DNA of 64,000 nt. Origin: Gammaproteobacteria bacterium (GTDB taxonomy: Bacteria > Pseudomonadota > Gammaproteobacteria > Steroidobacterales > Steroidobacteraceae). The translations under genes and the position numbers were made by a program. This document shows positions 50,751-59,980 of the stretch, piece after piece (positions within the stretch are counted from its first letter, which is position 1; each line of letters opens with the position of its first letter). The stretch covers positions 1 to 64,000 of the forward strand of contig JAQGOF010000091.1 of the NCBI GenBank assembly GCA_028293745.1, given 5' to 3'. The notes under the pieces are model-generated. The model had not been told where the DNA came from. It did not search any database and saw only the letters and a list, made by a program, of their open reading frames with translations.

Positions 50751-52433
50751 GTGAGCAGCCTGCCCAGATCAACGCCGCGCCAGGACCGATACGACTACAT
50801 CATCGTAGGCGCCGGTTCTGCCGGGTGTGTACTGGCAGCACGCCTCACAGAGACTCCAGGGGTCCGCGTTCTCTTGTTGGAAGCCGGGCGGCGGGACAAT
50901 AGTTGGCAGATCGACATGCCGGCAGCGGTCGGCAGCCTGCTGTCCTCCGACCGATTCAACTGGAACTACCTCTCCGAGCCGGAACCCTTTCTCGAAGGCC
51001 GCCGGCTGGCTCACCCGCGTGGCAGGGTCCTCGGCGGATCTTCTTCCATCAATGGGATGGTCTACATTCGAGGGCACGCTCTCGACTACGACGGTTGGGC
51101 GCGGGGCGGCGCTCCGGGATGGAGCTACGCCGATGTGCTCCCCTACTTCAAACGGGCCGAGCAACATCTGCACGGAAGCGACCCGTACCACGGCTCCGAG
51201 GGCCCGCTTTCGGTCTTCGCGCCGGACTTCGAAAGATCTCCGCTCGCCGCAGCCTTTGTCCGTGCCGCCGCGGAAGCCGGCTACCCGCTCACACCGGACG
51301 TGAACGGCGAACAACAGGAAGGATTCGGGCGGATCGACCGCACGACGAAGAATGGACGCCGATGGAGCGCGGCGCGCGCCTACCTCAGGCCTGCAATGAC
51401 CCGGCCCGGCCTCACCATCCAAACCGAGGCTCTCGTGCATCGCATCCTGCTCGACAAGGGCCGGGCCATCGGCGTGGAATATTCGGTGCGCGGCCAGCGC
51501 CAGCAAGTCCACGCCGATGCCGAAGTCATCGTGTCGGGAGGTGCGATCAACTCCCCTCAGATCCTGCTCCTGTCAGGCATCGGTGCATCGGACGACCTGC
51601 GCGCAGCCGGTGTCCAGCCGATACATGAGCTCCCAGGCGTGGGCGCCCATTTGAACGACCATCCTGACATCGTCGTGCAGCACCGATGCCTCCAACCTGT
51701 CTCCTTGTATGGGATCAACCGGGGCGCCGGGAAACTTCTGACCGGGTTGCGCTGGTTCATCAGGCATGATGGTCTCGCCGCCTCCAATCACTTCGAAGCC
51801 GGCGGGTTCATCAGGAGCCGCCCCGGCGTCGACTTTCCCGACCTGCAACTGACATTCATGCCATTGGCGATCCAGCCCGGCACGGTCAACGATGCCGGTA
51901 CACACTCCTACCAGGTGCACATCGATCTGCTGCGGCCGAAGAGCCTCGGCCGCATCAAGATCCGTTCGGCCGATCCGGCCGCCCCGCCGTCTCTGCTGTT
52001 CAACTACCTGATGGATCCGCAGGACAGGCAGGACCTGCGCACCTCCGTACGCCTGACCCGCGAGATTCTGGCGCAACGCGCGCTCGCACCCTTCCGAGGA
52101 GAAGAGCTCTCCCCCGGCCCAAGCGTCGAGGCGGATGCCGAGATCGATGCGTTTGTCCGGAAAGGAGTGGAGACGTGCTATCACCCAGTTGGAACGTGTC
52201 GGATGGGTACCGGAACTGACTGCGTGGTCGATGAGCAATGTCGCGTGCGGGGCCTCGAGGGATTGCGCGTGGTGGATGCCTCCGTCATGCCCGCAATCGT
52301 CAGTGGCAACACCAATGCACCGACCATCATGATCGCTGAGAAAGCCAGCGATCTGATCCGCGGCAAGACACCTCTCGAGCGATCAGACGCGCGCGTCTGG
52401 ATTCATCCGCAATGGCAAATCGCACAACGCTGA
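50751..52433 (+). CDS. GMC family FAD oxidoreductase (choline dehydrogenase-like)
   Basis: A 560-residue flavoprotein. The FAD motif is YIIVGAGSAGCVLAAR near residue 17. The GMC signature is HPRGRVLGGSSSINGMVYIR. The C-terminal catalytic His is in TCYHPVGTCRMG, and NTNAPTIMIAEKASDLI follows. It oxidises an alcohol to an aldehyde. Its place after a Rieske oxygenase and before an aldolase suggests consecutive steps. The start is GTG 50751 with AAGGAG upstream. The end overlaps no gene; the aldolase ATG is 15 bases on. Confidence 0.92.
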   Translation: MSSLPRSTPRQDRYDYIIVGAGSAGCVLAARLTETPGVRVLLLEAGRRDNSWQIDMPAAVGSLLSSDRFNWNYLSEPEPFLEGRRLAHPRGRVLGGSSSINGMVYIRGHALDYDGWARGGAPGWSYADVLPYFKRAEQHLHGSDPYHGSEGPLSVFAPDFERSPLAAAFVRAAAEAGYPLTPDVNGEQQEGFGRIDRTTKNGRRWSAARAYLRPAMTRPGLTIQTEALVHRILLDKGRAIGVEYSVRGQRQQVHADAEVIVSGGAINSPQILLLSGIGASDDLRAAGVQPIHELPGVGAHLNDHPDIVVQHRCLQPVSLYGINRGAGKLLTGLRWFIRHDGLAASNHFEAGGFIRSRPGVDFPDLQLTFMPLAIQPGTVNDAGTHSYQVHIDLLRPKSLGRIKIRSADPAAPPSLLFNYLMDPQDRQDLRTSVRLTREILAQRALAPFRGEELSPGPSVEADAEIDAFVRKGVETCYHPVGTCRMGTGTDCVVDEQCRVRGLEGLRVVDASVMPAIVSGNTNAPTIMIAEKASDLIRGKTPLERSDARVWIHPQWQIAQR

Positions 52434-52447
52434 CCGAGGAGCCTCGT

Positions 52448-53185
52448 ATGTCGCCACCCCGCTTCGAGTCCGAACGCCGCGACCTCGCCGCCGCATTCCG
52501 CTGGTTCGCGCGGTTAGGTCTGGCCGAGTCCGTAGCCAACCATTTCAGCGTGGCCGTCTCGCAAGACGGCACCCAGTTCCTGATCAATCCCTGCCGCCGA
52601 CACTTCTCACAGATCAAGGCCAGCGAGCTTCTGCTGCTGAACGCCAACGACCCCACGACGCTCGAGCAGCCGAATGCCCCGGATCCAACTGCCTGGTACC
52701 TGCATGCCGGGCTGCATGCTCGCGTACCGCATGCCCGGTGCATCATGCACCTGCATTCCAGATATGCCACGGCTCTCGCCTGCCTGCAGGACAGCACTCT
52801 GTACCCACTCGATATCAACGCAGCCCGATTCTTCGGCCGGGTCGCCGTTGATCCGCAGTTTGCGGGAATGGCCCTGTCGCATGACGAAGCAGAGCGGCAG
52901 GCGCGCCTGTTGGTCGAGGGCAAGAGCGTTCTTCTCATGGCAAACCACGGCGTCATGGTCGTGGGCAAGACGGTAGCGGAAGTCTTCGACGAGCTGTACT
53001 ACTTCGAGCGGGCTGCCGAGCTGCTGCTCACCTGCTATGCCTCGGGCAAGCCGCTTCGATTCATGTCGGATGCCGTGGCAGAGCTGACGAAGCGCCAGTG
53101 GCTCGAATACACCGGCTTTGCGGCCGACCATCTGAACGCCGTCAAGGAAATACTGGACGCCCAAGAGCCGGACTATCGGCGCTGA
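52448..53185 (+). CDS. Class II aldolase/adducin family protein
   Basis: A 245-residue protein. The metal site pattern HLHSRY (His pair) and a distal His in LLMANHGVMVVG are present, with NHFSVAV in the phosphate/backbone region near residue 35. Members cleave or epimerise sugar phosphates or decarboxylate keto acids; no particular substrate can be read. GAGGAG six bases before ATG 52448 decides the start. It is the third gene of the Rieske-GMC run and may process the oxidised product. Confidence 0.88.
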   Translation: MSPPRFESERRDLAAAFRWFARLGLAESVANHFSVAVSQDGTQFLINPCRRHFSQIKASELLLLNANDPTTLEQPNAPDPTAWYLHAGLHARVPHARCIMHLHSRYATALACLQDSTLYPLDINAARFFGRVAVDPQFAGMALSHDEAERQARLLVEGKSVLLMANHGVMVVGKTVAEVFDELYYFERAAELLLTCYASGKPLRFMSDAVAELTKRQWLEYTGFAADHLNAVKEILDAQEPDYRR

Positions 53186-53218
53186 GCCCGCCTCGAAGAA
53201 CCAAGGGAGGTCCCTCGA

Positions 53219-54103
53219 ATGTCTGACTCATTCAGACGTGCCTGCCTCGTTACGGCAGTCATCCTCGGCTGCGCGTTCTCTGCATTCCAGATTCTTCATG
53301 ACATCCGCGTTCCCATTCGGCTTCTCCCGGGCACCGCCGCCCGCGTCAACGGCAGATCGATAGACGCCGACAGCGTGAACCGCACGGTGGCTGGAATGGA
53401 TGCCCGTGACCGCCGCTCCGAATCAGCGACCCGGCACGATGTGCTCTCCAGGATGATCGACGAGGAGTTGCTCGTCCAACACGCACTGGACAGTGGAGCT
53501 GCAGAAACCAGCCCGGAGGTCCGTGCCGCGCTGGTCAGGAGTGCGATCACCCGCGTCAATGCCGAAGCGGCTGCCGAGCCGATCCCCGATCGCGAGCTCG
53601 AAGAGTATTTCAAGGCACACAGCTCACTGTATGGGACATCAGCCCGCTTCGAGGTCACGCCGCTTTATTTCGAGTCGAAGACGTTTCCGGACCTCACCGT
53701 CGCGCAATCTCGCGCCACGGAGGCGGGCGCCCAACTTCGCGGGGGCGTCCCGATCAGTCAGGTCATCAACCAGGCTGACCCCCTGCCATTCGTGCCTCCA
53801 GGCAAACTCGTCACCGAACGCACGCTTGTCAGTTACTTCGGTCCCGAGAATATCCATCTGTTGGAACAACTGACCCCAGGCCAGACTACGACAACCACGC
53901 CACTGGGGCATGGGGTTCTGTTCATCTACCTGAACCAGAAGGTGCCCGCCGCAATGGCGAGCCTGGCCAGCGTGCACGAGCTCGTTGTGGCCGATGCGAT
54001 GCGCGAGCGCCAGGAGCACGCCCTGGAAACCCTTCTGGCCTCGCTGCACAAATCGGCGCGCATCGAGTTTGCCGACTCGCCCCCCGCTACCGCTGCGCGC
54101 TGA
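53219..54103 (+). CDS. Membrane-anchored parvulin-like peptidyl-prolyl isomerase
   Basis: A 294-residue protein. One N-terminal hydrophobic helix (ACLVTAVILGCAFSAFQIL) anchors it. A SurA-like chaperone part follows (residues 38-130: RVNGRSIDADSVNRTVAGMD, SRMIDEELLVQHALDSGAAE), then a divergent PpiC domain (about 145-255). It probably assists folding of exported proteins, perhaps the DUF3604 protein next door. GGGAGG precedes the ATG. PPIase, DUF3604 and HupE/UreJ genes occur together in other proteobacteria, which suggests a conserved module. Confidence 0.82.
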   Translation: MSDSFRRACLVTAVILGCAFSAFQILHDIRVPIRLLPGTAARVNGRSIDADSVNRTVAGMDARDRRSESATRHDVLSRMIDEELLVQHALDSGAAETSPEVRAALVRSAITRVNAEAAAEPIPDRELEEYFKAHSSLYGTSARFEVTPLYFESKTFPDLTVAQSRATEAGAQLRGGVPISQVINQADPLPFVPPGKLVTERTLVSYFGPENIHLLEQLTPGQTTTTTPLGHGVLFIYLNQKVPAAMASLASVHELVVADAMRERQEHALETLLASLHKSARIEFADSPPATAAR

Positions 54104-54155
54104 TCGTCCGGACCCGCCGCCCAACTCGCATACCACCACAGGTTGCCATCCACCC

Positions 54156-56387
54156 ATGAATAGATTGTTGGTTGCTCTGGTGTTGACGGCTGCAGCCGCG
54201 GCCGCAGCGGCGGGCCCGCACAAATCAACAGGTACACTCGCAGACCAGGGCACGCAATACCAGGATGCCCCCGTCGATTCTCCCGGCACGATCACTGCCA
54301 CTGCCCGCCCGGCCGATCTGTTGAAAACACTGGATACAACCGCCGCTGGCGGCGAGCAGATCCTGTTCGGTGACCTGCACGTCCACAGCACCGTCTCCTG
54401 GGACGCGTTCGTTTTCTCACTGCCCGTATTCGGTGGCACTGGCGCCCATCCACCGGCCGAGGCATGTGATTTCGCACGGTATTGCTCGTCTCTTGATTTC
54501 TTCGCGCTGACCGATCACGCCGAAACCCTCACACCCAGGCAGTGGCGCGAATCCAAACAGACTCTGCGCCAATGCTCGGCAGTCGGGCGCAGCAGCCGCA
54601 ACGAGGATGACTCAGACCTGATCACATTCACCGGCTTTGAATGGACGCAGGCCGGAACCACCGCCGAAAATCACTACGGCCATCGCAACGTGATCTTCCG
54701 CGATCAGGACGAGGCGCATCTGCCGCGCCGGGCGATCTCTCCCATGCCACCCTACTTCGATCCCGACCTGCCGGTTCTCAAAACCATGCACGAGCCGCGG
54801 GTGGGCTCCTACGTCGCCATGATGCAGGAGCTGTCGAAAGTCCCCGTGTGTGCGCCCAACGTCAACAGCAAGTCTCTGCCCGAGAACTGTTTCGAAGTAG
54901 CGCTCACGCCGCAGGAGCTGTCGCGTAAGCTCGATGAATGGGGTTACGACGCCCTCGTGATCCCGCACGGTACCGCCTGGGGCCTCTCCAATCCGCCCAG
55001 CGCCGACTGGGCGCACGAGCTGACTCCCGGCATCGCCAATGACCCACGGCAGTCTTTGGTGGAGGTGTATTCCGGACATGGCAACTCGGAGGAATACCGC
55101 TCCTGGCGTGAATATGTTGTCGGGCCCGACGGGAAGAAACAGTGTCCGCAGCCCACGCGCGACTATCTCCCCATGTGCTGGCAGGCAGGCCATCTCATCC
55201 GCGTCCGCTGCGATGCAGCCCATCTGCCGAGCCAGGAATGCGAGCGGCGCGAGGTCGAAGCGCGGCAGCGCGAGTTGGACGCTCCGGTTGGATTTGCAGC
55301 CGCCGGATTTCTCGCGGTCCCGGGCGCGCGCACCGAAGAATGGCTCGATGCCGGGGAATGCCGCGACTGCTTCCTGCCCACGTGGCACCACAACCCGCTG
55401 GGGTCGGTCCAGTACATCCTCGCGCTGGGTCAGGATCGCGACGGCCAGGATCCGCTGCGTTTCCGGTTCGGAATGATCGGGTCCACCGACAACCACAACG
55501 CCATGCCCGGAGAAGGCTACAAGGAAGTGGCGCGATGGAACTCCATTCTCCTGCTGCGTCTCAACAACTCCGACGCGAAACGCATGTTCCTGCCGCCCCC
55601 GGCTGAGCGCACCCCGGAGAGTCGTCCCGTGACACCCGACCTGTACTCCTCATCGTGGGCCACATGGGACGTGGAGCGAACCAACAGCATGTCAATCACC
55701 GGTGGACTGGTCGCCGTGCATGCCGCCAACCGCTCGCGAGATGCCATCTGGAATGCGTTGAAGTCCCGCGACGTCTACGCGACCAGCGGCGAGCGCATGC
55801 TGCTGTGGATGAACCTGGTTAACGGCCCTGGGTCCGCGCAACCGATGGGCTCCGCCGTTCGCATGAATCGCAATCCGGAATTCGAGGTCAAGGCCGTGGG
55901 CGCCTTTGTCCAAAATCCCGGCTGCCCGGATTTTCAACGCCGCCTGCTGGGCGCCAGGAAGCTCGAGACCCTGTGTCACAACGAGTGTTTCAATCCCTCC
56001 AACCGCAGGCGACAGATCACACGTATCGAGGTCGTGCGGATCCATCCGCAACACAACCCATCCGAGCCCGTGCGCCCGCTGATCGAAGATCCGTGGAAGA
56101 CACTCAAATGCGCGCCGAATGAAGCCGGCTGTACGGTACGGTTTTCCGATCCGGAGTTCCTGAAGAGAGGGCGCGATACCTTGTACTATGTGCGGGCGAT
56201 CCAGGAGCCTTCGCCCGCCATCAACGGAGGGCAGCTGCGCTGCAAGTTCGACTCTGCGGGCCGCTGCACGCAGGTCAACTTGTGCTCCGGGGATCCGGCC
56301 AGGACATCGCCTGCCGACAATTGCCTCGAAGCGATCGAGGAGCGCGCCTGGTCCTCTCCCATCTTCGTTGATATTCAACAGCAGTGA
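54156..56387 (+). CDS. Exported DUF3604 (PHP-like) protein
   Basis: A 743-residue secreted protein. After a signal peptide of 19-20 residues, a PHP-like metal-hydrolase pattern appears: ILFGDLHVHSTVSWDAFVFS, FALTDHAETL, MHEPRVGSY, GSTDNHNAMPG. These His/Asp clusters suggest a multinuclear metal site and phosphoesterase-like chemistry, but DUF3604 has no proven reaction. Several Cys pairs (CRDCFLP and CHNECF) may form disulfides. ATG 54156 starts the signal peptide. The stop overlaps the GTG start of the HupE/UreJ gene (GTGA), so the two are coupled. Confidence 0.9.
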   Translation: MNRLLVALVLTAAAAAAAAGPHKSTGTLADQGTQYQDAPVDSPGTITATARPADLLKTLDTTAAGGEQILFGDLHVHSTVSWDAFVFSLPVFGGTGAHPPAEACDFARYCSSLDFFALTDHAETLTPRQWRESKQTLRQCSAVGRSSRNEDDSDLITFTGFEWTQAGTTAENHYGHRNVIFRDQDEAHLPRRAISPMPPYFDPDLPVLKTMHEPRVGSYVAMMQELSKVPVCAPNVNSKSLPENCFEVALTPQELSRKLDEWGYDALVIPHGTAWGLSNPPSADWAHELTPGIANDPRQSLVEVYSGHGNSEEYRSWREYVVGPDGKKQCPQPTRDYLPMCWQAGHLIRVRCDAAHLPSQECERREVEARQRELDAPVGFAAAGFLAVPGARTEEWLDAGECRDCFLPTWHHNPLGSVQYILALGQDRDGQDPLRFRFGMIGSTDNHNAMPGEGYKEVARWNSILLLRLNNSDAKRMFLPPPAERTPESRPVTPDLYSSSWATWDVERTNSMSITGGLVAVHAANRSRDAIWNALKSRDVYATSGERMLLWMNLVNGPGSAQPMGSAVRMNRNPEFEVKAVGAFVQNPGCPDFQRRLLGARKLETLCHNECFNPSNRRRQITRIEVVRIHPQHNPSEPVRPLIEDPWKTLKCAPNEAGCTVRFSDPEFLKRGRDTLYYVRAIQEPSPAINGGQLRCKFDSAGRCTQVNLCSGDPARTSPADNCLEAIEERAWSSPIFVDIQQQ

Positions 56388-57598
56388 AGTACGCCGCACT
56401 CATATGGCTCGCGACGTTGTGCTGGACGGCAACCGCGCTGGCACACGAGCGGAGCGAGTCCACATCTCACTGGACTTTCGATAACGGCGAGCTCCATGGG
56501 ATCATCACGGCTCGCACCCGGGAAGTCACTCGCCTCACGGTGCCCGGTGACAGCTATGCATCGCTGGCGCAGATCTTCTCGGCTCATGTTCAGAGAAGCA
56601 GCGCTGCCTCAATCGACGGCGCGCCCTGCACCCTACCGCGATCGCCCTCCAGCCTCGAGTCGGAGCCCGGCTACCTGCGCGTCGATGTGCGGATGCGCTG
56701 CAACACAGGCGATCGACTCACCCTGAAGCTCGACCTGTTTTTCACAGTCGCGCCCTCCCATCATCACTTTTTGTATGTCGAATCCGCCGGCAACAGCCGC
56801 GAAGCCATCCTGACGGCGTCCGCCCCAACAACACAACTTGATCTGCGCCCAACGACTGTGAACGACACGCGCTTCCTGCAGTTTGTCGGAATGGGGATAG
56901 AGCACATCGCAACTGGATTCGATCACCTGGCATTTCTGCTCGCGTTACTGATCAGCGCCCGCGCCGCGCGCGAGGTGCTCGCAATCGTCACCGGCTTTAC
57001 CGTCGGTCATTCGCTGACCCTCAGTCTTGCGGTGCTCGGAATCGTCCAGGCCAACCGTGGCGCTGTGGAGTGCCTGATTGGACTCACCATCGCACTGGCC
57101 GCCGCCCGGAACCTCATCCGCGGTGAACGCGAGGGCCGCATTGCAGGCCTGGCAACGGTCGCAATCATGGCTTCACTGCTACTCATACCCGCCGATCTGC
57201 GACCGAGCCTGGCGGCGACATTGATCATCGGGATAGCAGTCACCGCCGGCAGTGCCGTGTGGCTGGCGGGCGCCCGCGAGGGCGAATTCTCGATTCCATC
57301 CCGTGCCATCCTGGCCATGGGTTTCGGATGGGTTCACGGACTCGGATTCGCCAGCGCGCTGCAGGACCTGCATCTGCCCCGATCCAAGCTGCTCCCGACA
57401 TTGCTGGGATTCAATGTCGGGGTGGAGATCGGTCAGCTATTGGCCGTGTTTGCCGTCGTCGCGCTGATCAAGATAGTCGTCACGATCGCACCCGCGGCAC
57501 GACAGCGTCCGGACGTGCCGGCAGCCGTGGCCAGCGCGGCGTTGCTGGCCGCCGGCCTGGCGTGGTTTTTGACACGCGCAGTCGCTCAGAACGAATAG
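56384..57598 (+). CDS. HupE/UreJ-2 family membrane protein
   Basis: A 404-residue protein. A signal peptide and a periplasmic domain (about 20-155) are followed by seven or so helices with family motifs: GIEHIATGFDHLAFLLALLI, GFTVGHSLTLSLAVLGI, MGFGWVHGLGFASALQD, GFNVGVEIGQLLAVFAV. The conserved His/Asp positions resemble nickel/cobalt-type HupE/UreJ permeases. This longer subfamily has no proven metal. GTG 56384 overlaps the DUF3604 stop, so it may supply or remove a metal for that enzyme. The end overlaps the convergent ompW by 13 bases. Confidence 0.9.
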   Translation: MKYAALIWLATLCWTATALAHERSESTSHWTFDNGELHGIITARTREVTRLTVPGDSYASLAQIFSAHVQRSSAASIDGAPCTLPRSPSSLESEPGYLRVDVRMRCNTGDRLTLKLDLFFTVAPSHHHFLYVESAGNSREAILTASAPTTQLDLRPTTVNDTRFLQFVGMGIEHIATGFDHLAFLLALLISARAAREVLAIVTGFTVGHSLTLSLAVLGIVQANRGAVECLIGLTIALAAARNLIRGEREGRIAGLATVAIMASLLLIPADLRPSLAATLIIGIAVTAGSAVWLAGAREGEFSIPSRAILAMGFGWVHGLGFASALQDLHLPRSKLLPTLLGFNVGVEIGQLLAVFAVVALIKIVVTIAPAARQRPDVPAAVASAALLAAGLAWFLTRAVAQNE

Positions 57599-58281
57599 CC
57601 CGCCGCAAGCACAGCGGAGCGCGGTCCGAAGGAAATGTGGCTCGTCCGCTGGACACCAGCCGTGGTGGCCGTCAGGCGCGAGTCAACCTCCGCCGCCGAT
57701 AGCGAGCCATACAGGCTGAAATGCCGGGTCAGCCGGTAACTGAGGCCGATGGTGGCAGCCGGCCCGACCGAGACCGGCAGATCGATCGAAGTGGGGCCTC
57801 CGCTGGCTGCGTTGCCCGCGGCTGTGGATTGCCGCGAATAGAACCGCGTGTAGTTGATGCCCGCGCCGATATAGGGACGCAGCTTGGCCGACTCATCGAA
57901 GAAACTGTATGTGAGGAGGAGCGTCGGCGCCAGCCAGCGCGCGGTGGTGATGACCTGTCCGTTGTAAGGCACCGATCCCAGCTTTGCCGGTCCCTTGCCC
58001 TCAGTCTTGGTCAGCGGTGGCGCGCCCACCGCAAGCTCCACACTGAAATGGTTTGTGAGCCTGCGAACGTACGCGAAATAAGGCGTGATCACGTCCTTGA
58101 TTTTCAGGTTGACGCCGGCGGGTACAAAGGGCCCCCTGATGTCCTCCGCTTGCGTGTCATACATGACATAGTAGGCCCCGAGCCGCACGGAGTTGGACAG
58201 GACGTCTTCATCCGCCCGTGCGCCCGCCGCTACCGAGGCTGCCAGCATCCCAAAGGCAATCGTCAAAATGCGTGCATTCAT
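57586..58281 (-). CDS. ompW: OmpW family outer-membrane protein
   Basis: A 231-residue eight-stranded barrel. A signal peptide ends near ARA (residue 23). The mature part has NSVRLGAYYVMYDTQAEDIR, then ITPYFAYVRRLTNHFSVELA, KLRPYIGAGINYTRF and a terminal Phe (VLAAGYSF), the usual barrel signal. OmpW forms a narrow hydrophobic channel that lets small nonpolar molecules cross. It lies 17 bases after the lipase-like gene, likely one operon, so it may admit or release hydrolase products. Confidence 0.92.
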   Translation of the reverse strand: MNARILTIAFGMLAASVAAGARADEDVLSNSVRLGAYYVMYDTQAEDIRGPFVPAGVNLKIKDVITPYFAYVRRLTNHFSVELAVGAPPLTKTEGKGPAKLGSVPYNGQVITTARWLAPTLLLTYSFFDESAKLRPYIGAGINYTRFYSRQSTAAGNAASGGPTSIDLPVSVGPAATIGLSYRLTRHFSLYGSLSAAEVDSRLTATTAGVQRTSHISFGPRSAVLAAGYSF

Positions 58282-58298
58282 GTTTGGCTCCCCCTGAC

Positions 58299-59825
58299 TT
58301 AGAACTGACCGAAGAAGCCGCGTGCCGCCACCGTGCAGAACGGCGCGACCGTAACGTGGTAGTTCTGGACCACGGCCGTCTGTCCGCCGCTGGCGAGCAG
58401 CCCCGCCAGGGCAGTCTGGAATCCGACCTGCACCGGCGCAAACGGACTGGCGGGATTGACGGTGCCGTTGACATCCAGCACGGTCACGAGTCCGGCCGGC
58501 AATGCGCTCCAGAATGCCTGCATGGTTCCGGTGTTGACATTGAAGAACACCGTCGGGTCCTGGTCACCTCCGCACAGTAACAGGGGACTTTTCGGTATCC
58601 AACTGCGCAGGTCGTTGGTTTTCAGATCCTGCCGCAGCGCATTTTGAGGCGCCGCAGAGACCGGAACACCGGCCTTGGGTGTCGGCACGGCGCCATCGGG
58701 ATTGGCCAGCGCATCCAGCGCGTAGCTCACGCGATAGTTATTCGTGATCAGATTCGACGGGCCGAACCCGAGCGCAAACAGGGGATTCGCCGGCACTGCC
58801 AACGCAGCATCGAGGTTGGGATTTCCAGTCACCGGTGTGGTGCTGTTGAACAAGGCGGTCTGCGGCAGCTTGCCAGTCGCGAAGAGCGTGTTCAGCGGTG
58901 TCGCACTGGGCAGAAGCCCCTCGGCGCTGCTGGCATATGCGGGCTCAAAGACCTGGCCTGGAGAACTGTAAAGATTTGAATAGGAGCGTTGGTAGCTCGT
59001 CGCAACCATATCGGCAAAAACCGTGGAGCCGAGGTTCACATTGCCGAAGAATATGGCATCGCCGAATGCCTCCAGTGCATAGGGACCTGACATTGGAGCC
59101 GCAGCGGTGACCGGCATACCGGCTGCCTGGAGCGCCTTGTGTGTCGCCATGGCTACATAACCGCCCTGAGAGTAGCCCGTGACGAACAACTTGCCGCCGT
59201 CGGACGTTGCCGCAGAGCTGACCTGCGGCAGGGCGGTGCGCGCGGCGGCCAGGGCATCGATCATGTCCTTCGACTGCTGATCGCCGTTGAGAAAGGGATG
59301 GTACGGGAGCGACGACGTGTCATAGCCGGCGTAGTTGGGGGCGACCACGATGTACCCATGGGCCGCGAACACTGCCGCGATCAGGGCGCCTTCCCGGTTG
59401 CTCGTGTTCGTTATATCGGCAAGATTCGCCGTTTTGTCGGTTTGGATGGCGTGAGCGTACAGCACTATGGGCCTGGGCCCCGAACAGCCGGTCGCCGCGC
59501 CGGTCGGCACCAGGAGCGCCCCGGAGGCGGTCGTCTTCTCGCCCGCTCCCCCGACGGTGTTGTATTCGACATGGTAGAAGTCCACACCGCACGCCGGTGC
59601 ACCTGCCACGGCCAGCAGGCTCTTCCCGGCCGCAGTTGCCCCCAGCTGACTGCCAAAGTCAGCCGCATTCAATGATGCGATTCTGAAAGGTGGGTCATAT
59701 ACGAGCGTGCCGCGATCAGTGCTCGTCCCCATCATCGCCGAGCCGGAGTCGGAGCCGCAGCTCGCGAGCCCAGTACACCCGATCGCAATCCCTAAAGCGA
59801 AAATTCCAGCCGCCAGACGAGACAT
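58299..59825 (-). CDS. Secreted alpha/beta-hydrolase lipoprotein (lipase/esterase-like)
   Basis: A 508-residue protein with a lipoprotein signal ending LASC (Cys23). The hydrolase core has PIVLYAHAIQTDKTANLADI, GYIVVAPNYAGYD and the nucleophile elbow GYSQGG. A later LLLCGGDQDPTVFF holds the acid, and QNYHVTVAPF is a candidate catalytic His. This pattern matches secretory lipases/esterases of Steroidobacter-type bacteria. The substrate is probably a lipid or polyester; unproven. ATG 59825 is the start of the signal. It is followed by ompW. Confidence 0.85.
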   Translation of the reverse strand: MSRLAAGIFALGIAIGCTGLASCGSDSGSAMMGTSTDRGTLVYDPPFRIASLNAADFGSQLGATAAGKSLLAVAGAPACGVDFYHVEYNTVGGAGEKTTASGALLVPTGAATGCSGPRPIVLYAHAIQTDKTANLADITNTSNREGALIAAVFAAHGYIVVAPNYAGYDTSSLPYHPFLNGDQQSKDMIDALAAARTALPQVSSAATSDGGKLFVTGYSQGGYVAMATHKALQAAGMPVTAAAPMSGPYALEAFGDAIFFGNVNLGSTVFADMVATSYQRSYSNLYSSPGQVFEPAYASSAEGLLPSATPLNTLFATGKLPQTALFNSTTPVTGNPNLDAALAVPANPLFALGFGPSNLITNNYRVSYALDALANPDGAVPTPKAGVPVSAAPQNALRQDLKTNDLRSWIPKSPLLLCGGDQDPTVFFNVNTGTMQAFWSALPAGLVTVLDVNGTVNPASPFAPVQVGFQTALAGLLASGGQTAVVQNYHVTVAPFCTVAARGFFGQF

Positions 59826-59980
59826 AGCCACCCCCCTTCCATCCAACCTGTCGTCAGTGCGCGCAATCCTAGCAAGTTGTGAGCCTGTTGTGCGCAATGA
59901 AGGGCATTCACGCCACACTCTTTCAGACGGCCTGCTAAGCTGGAATTACCCTCGAGTTGCTGAAAATCGACGCGTGGACG

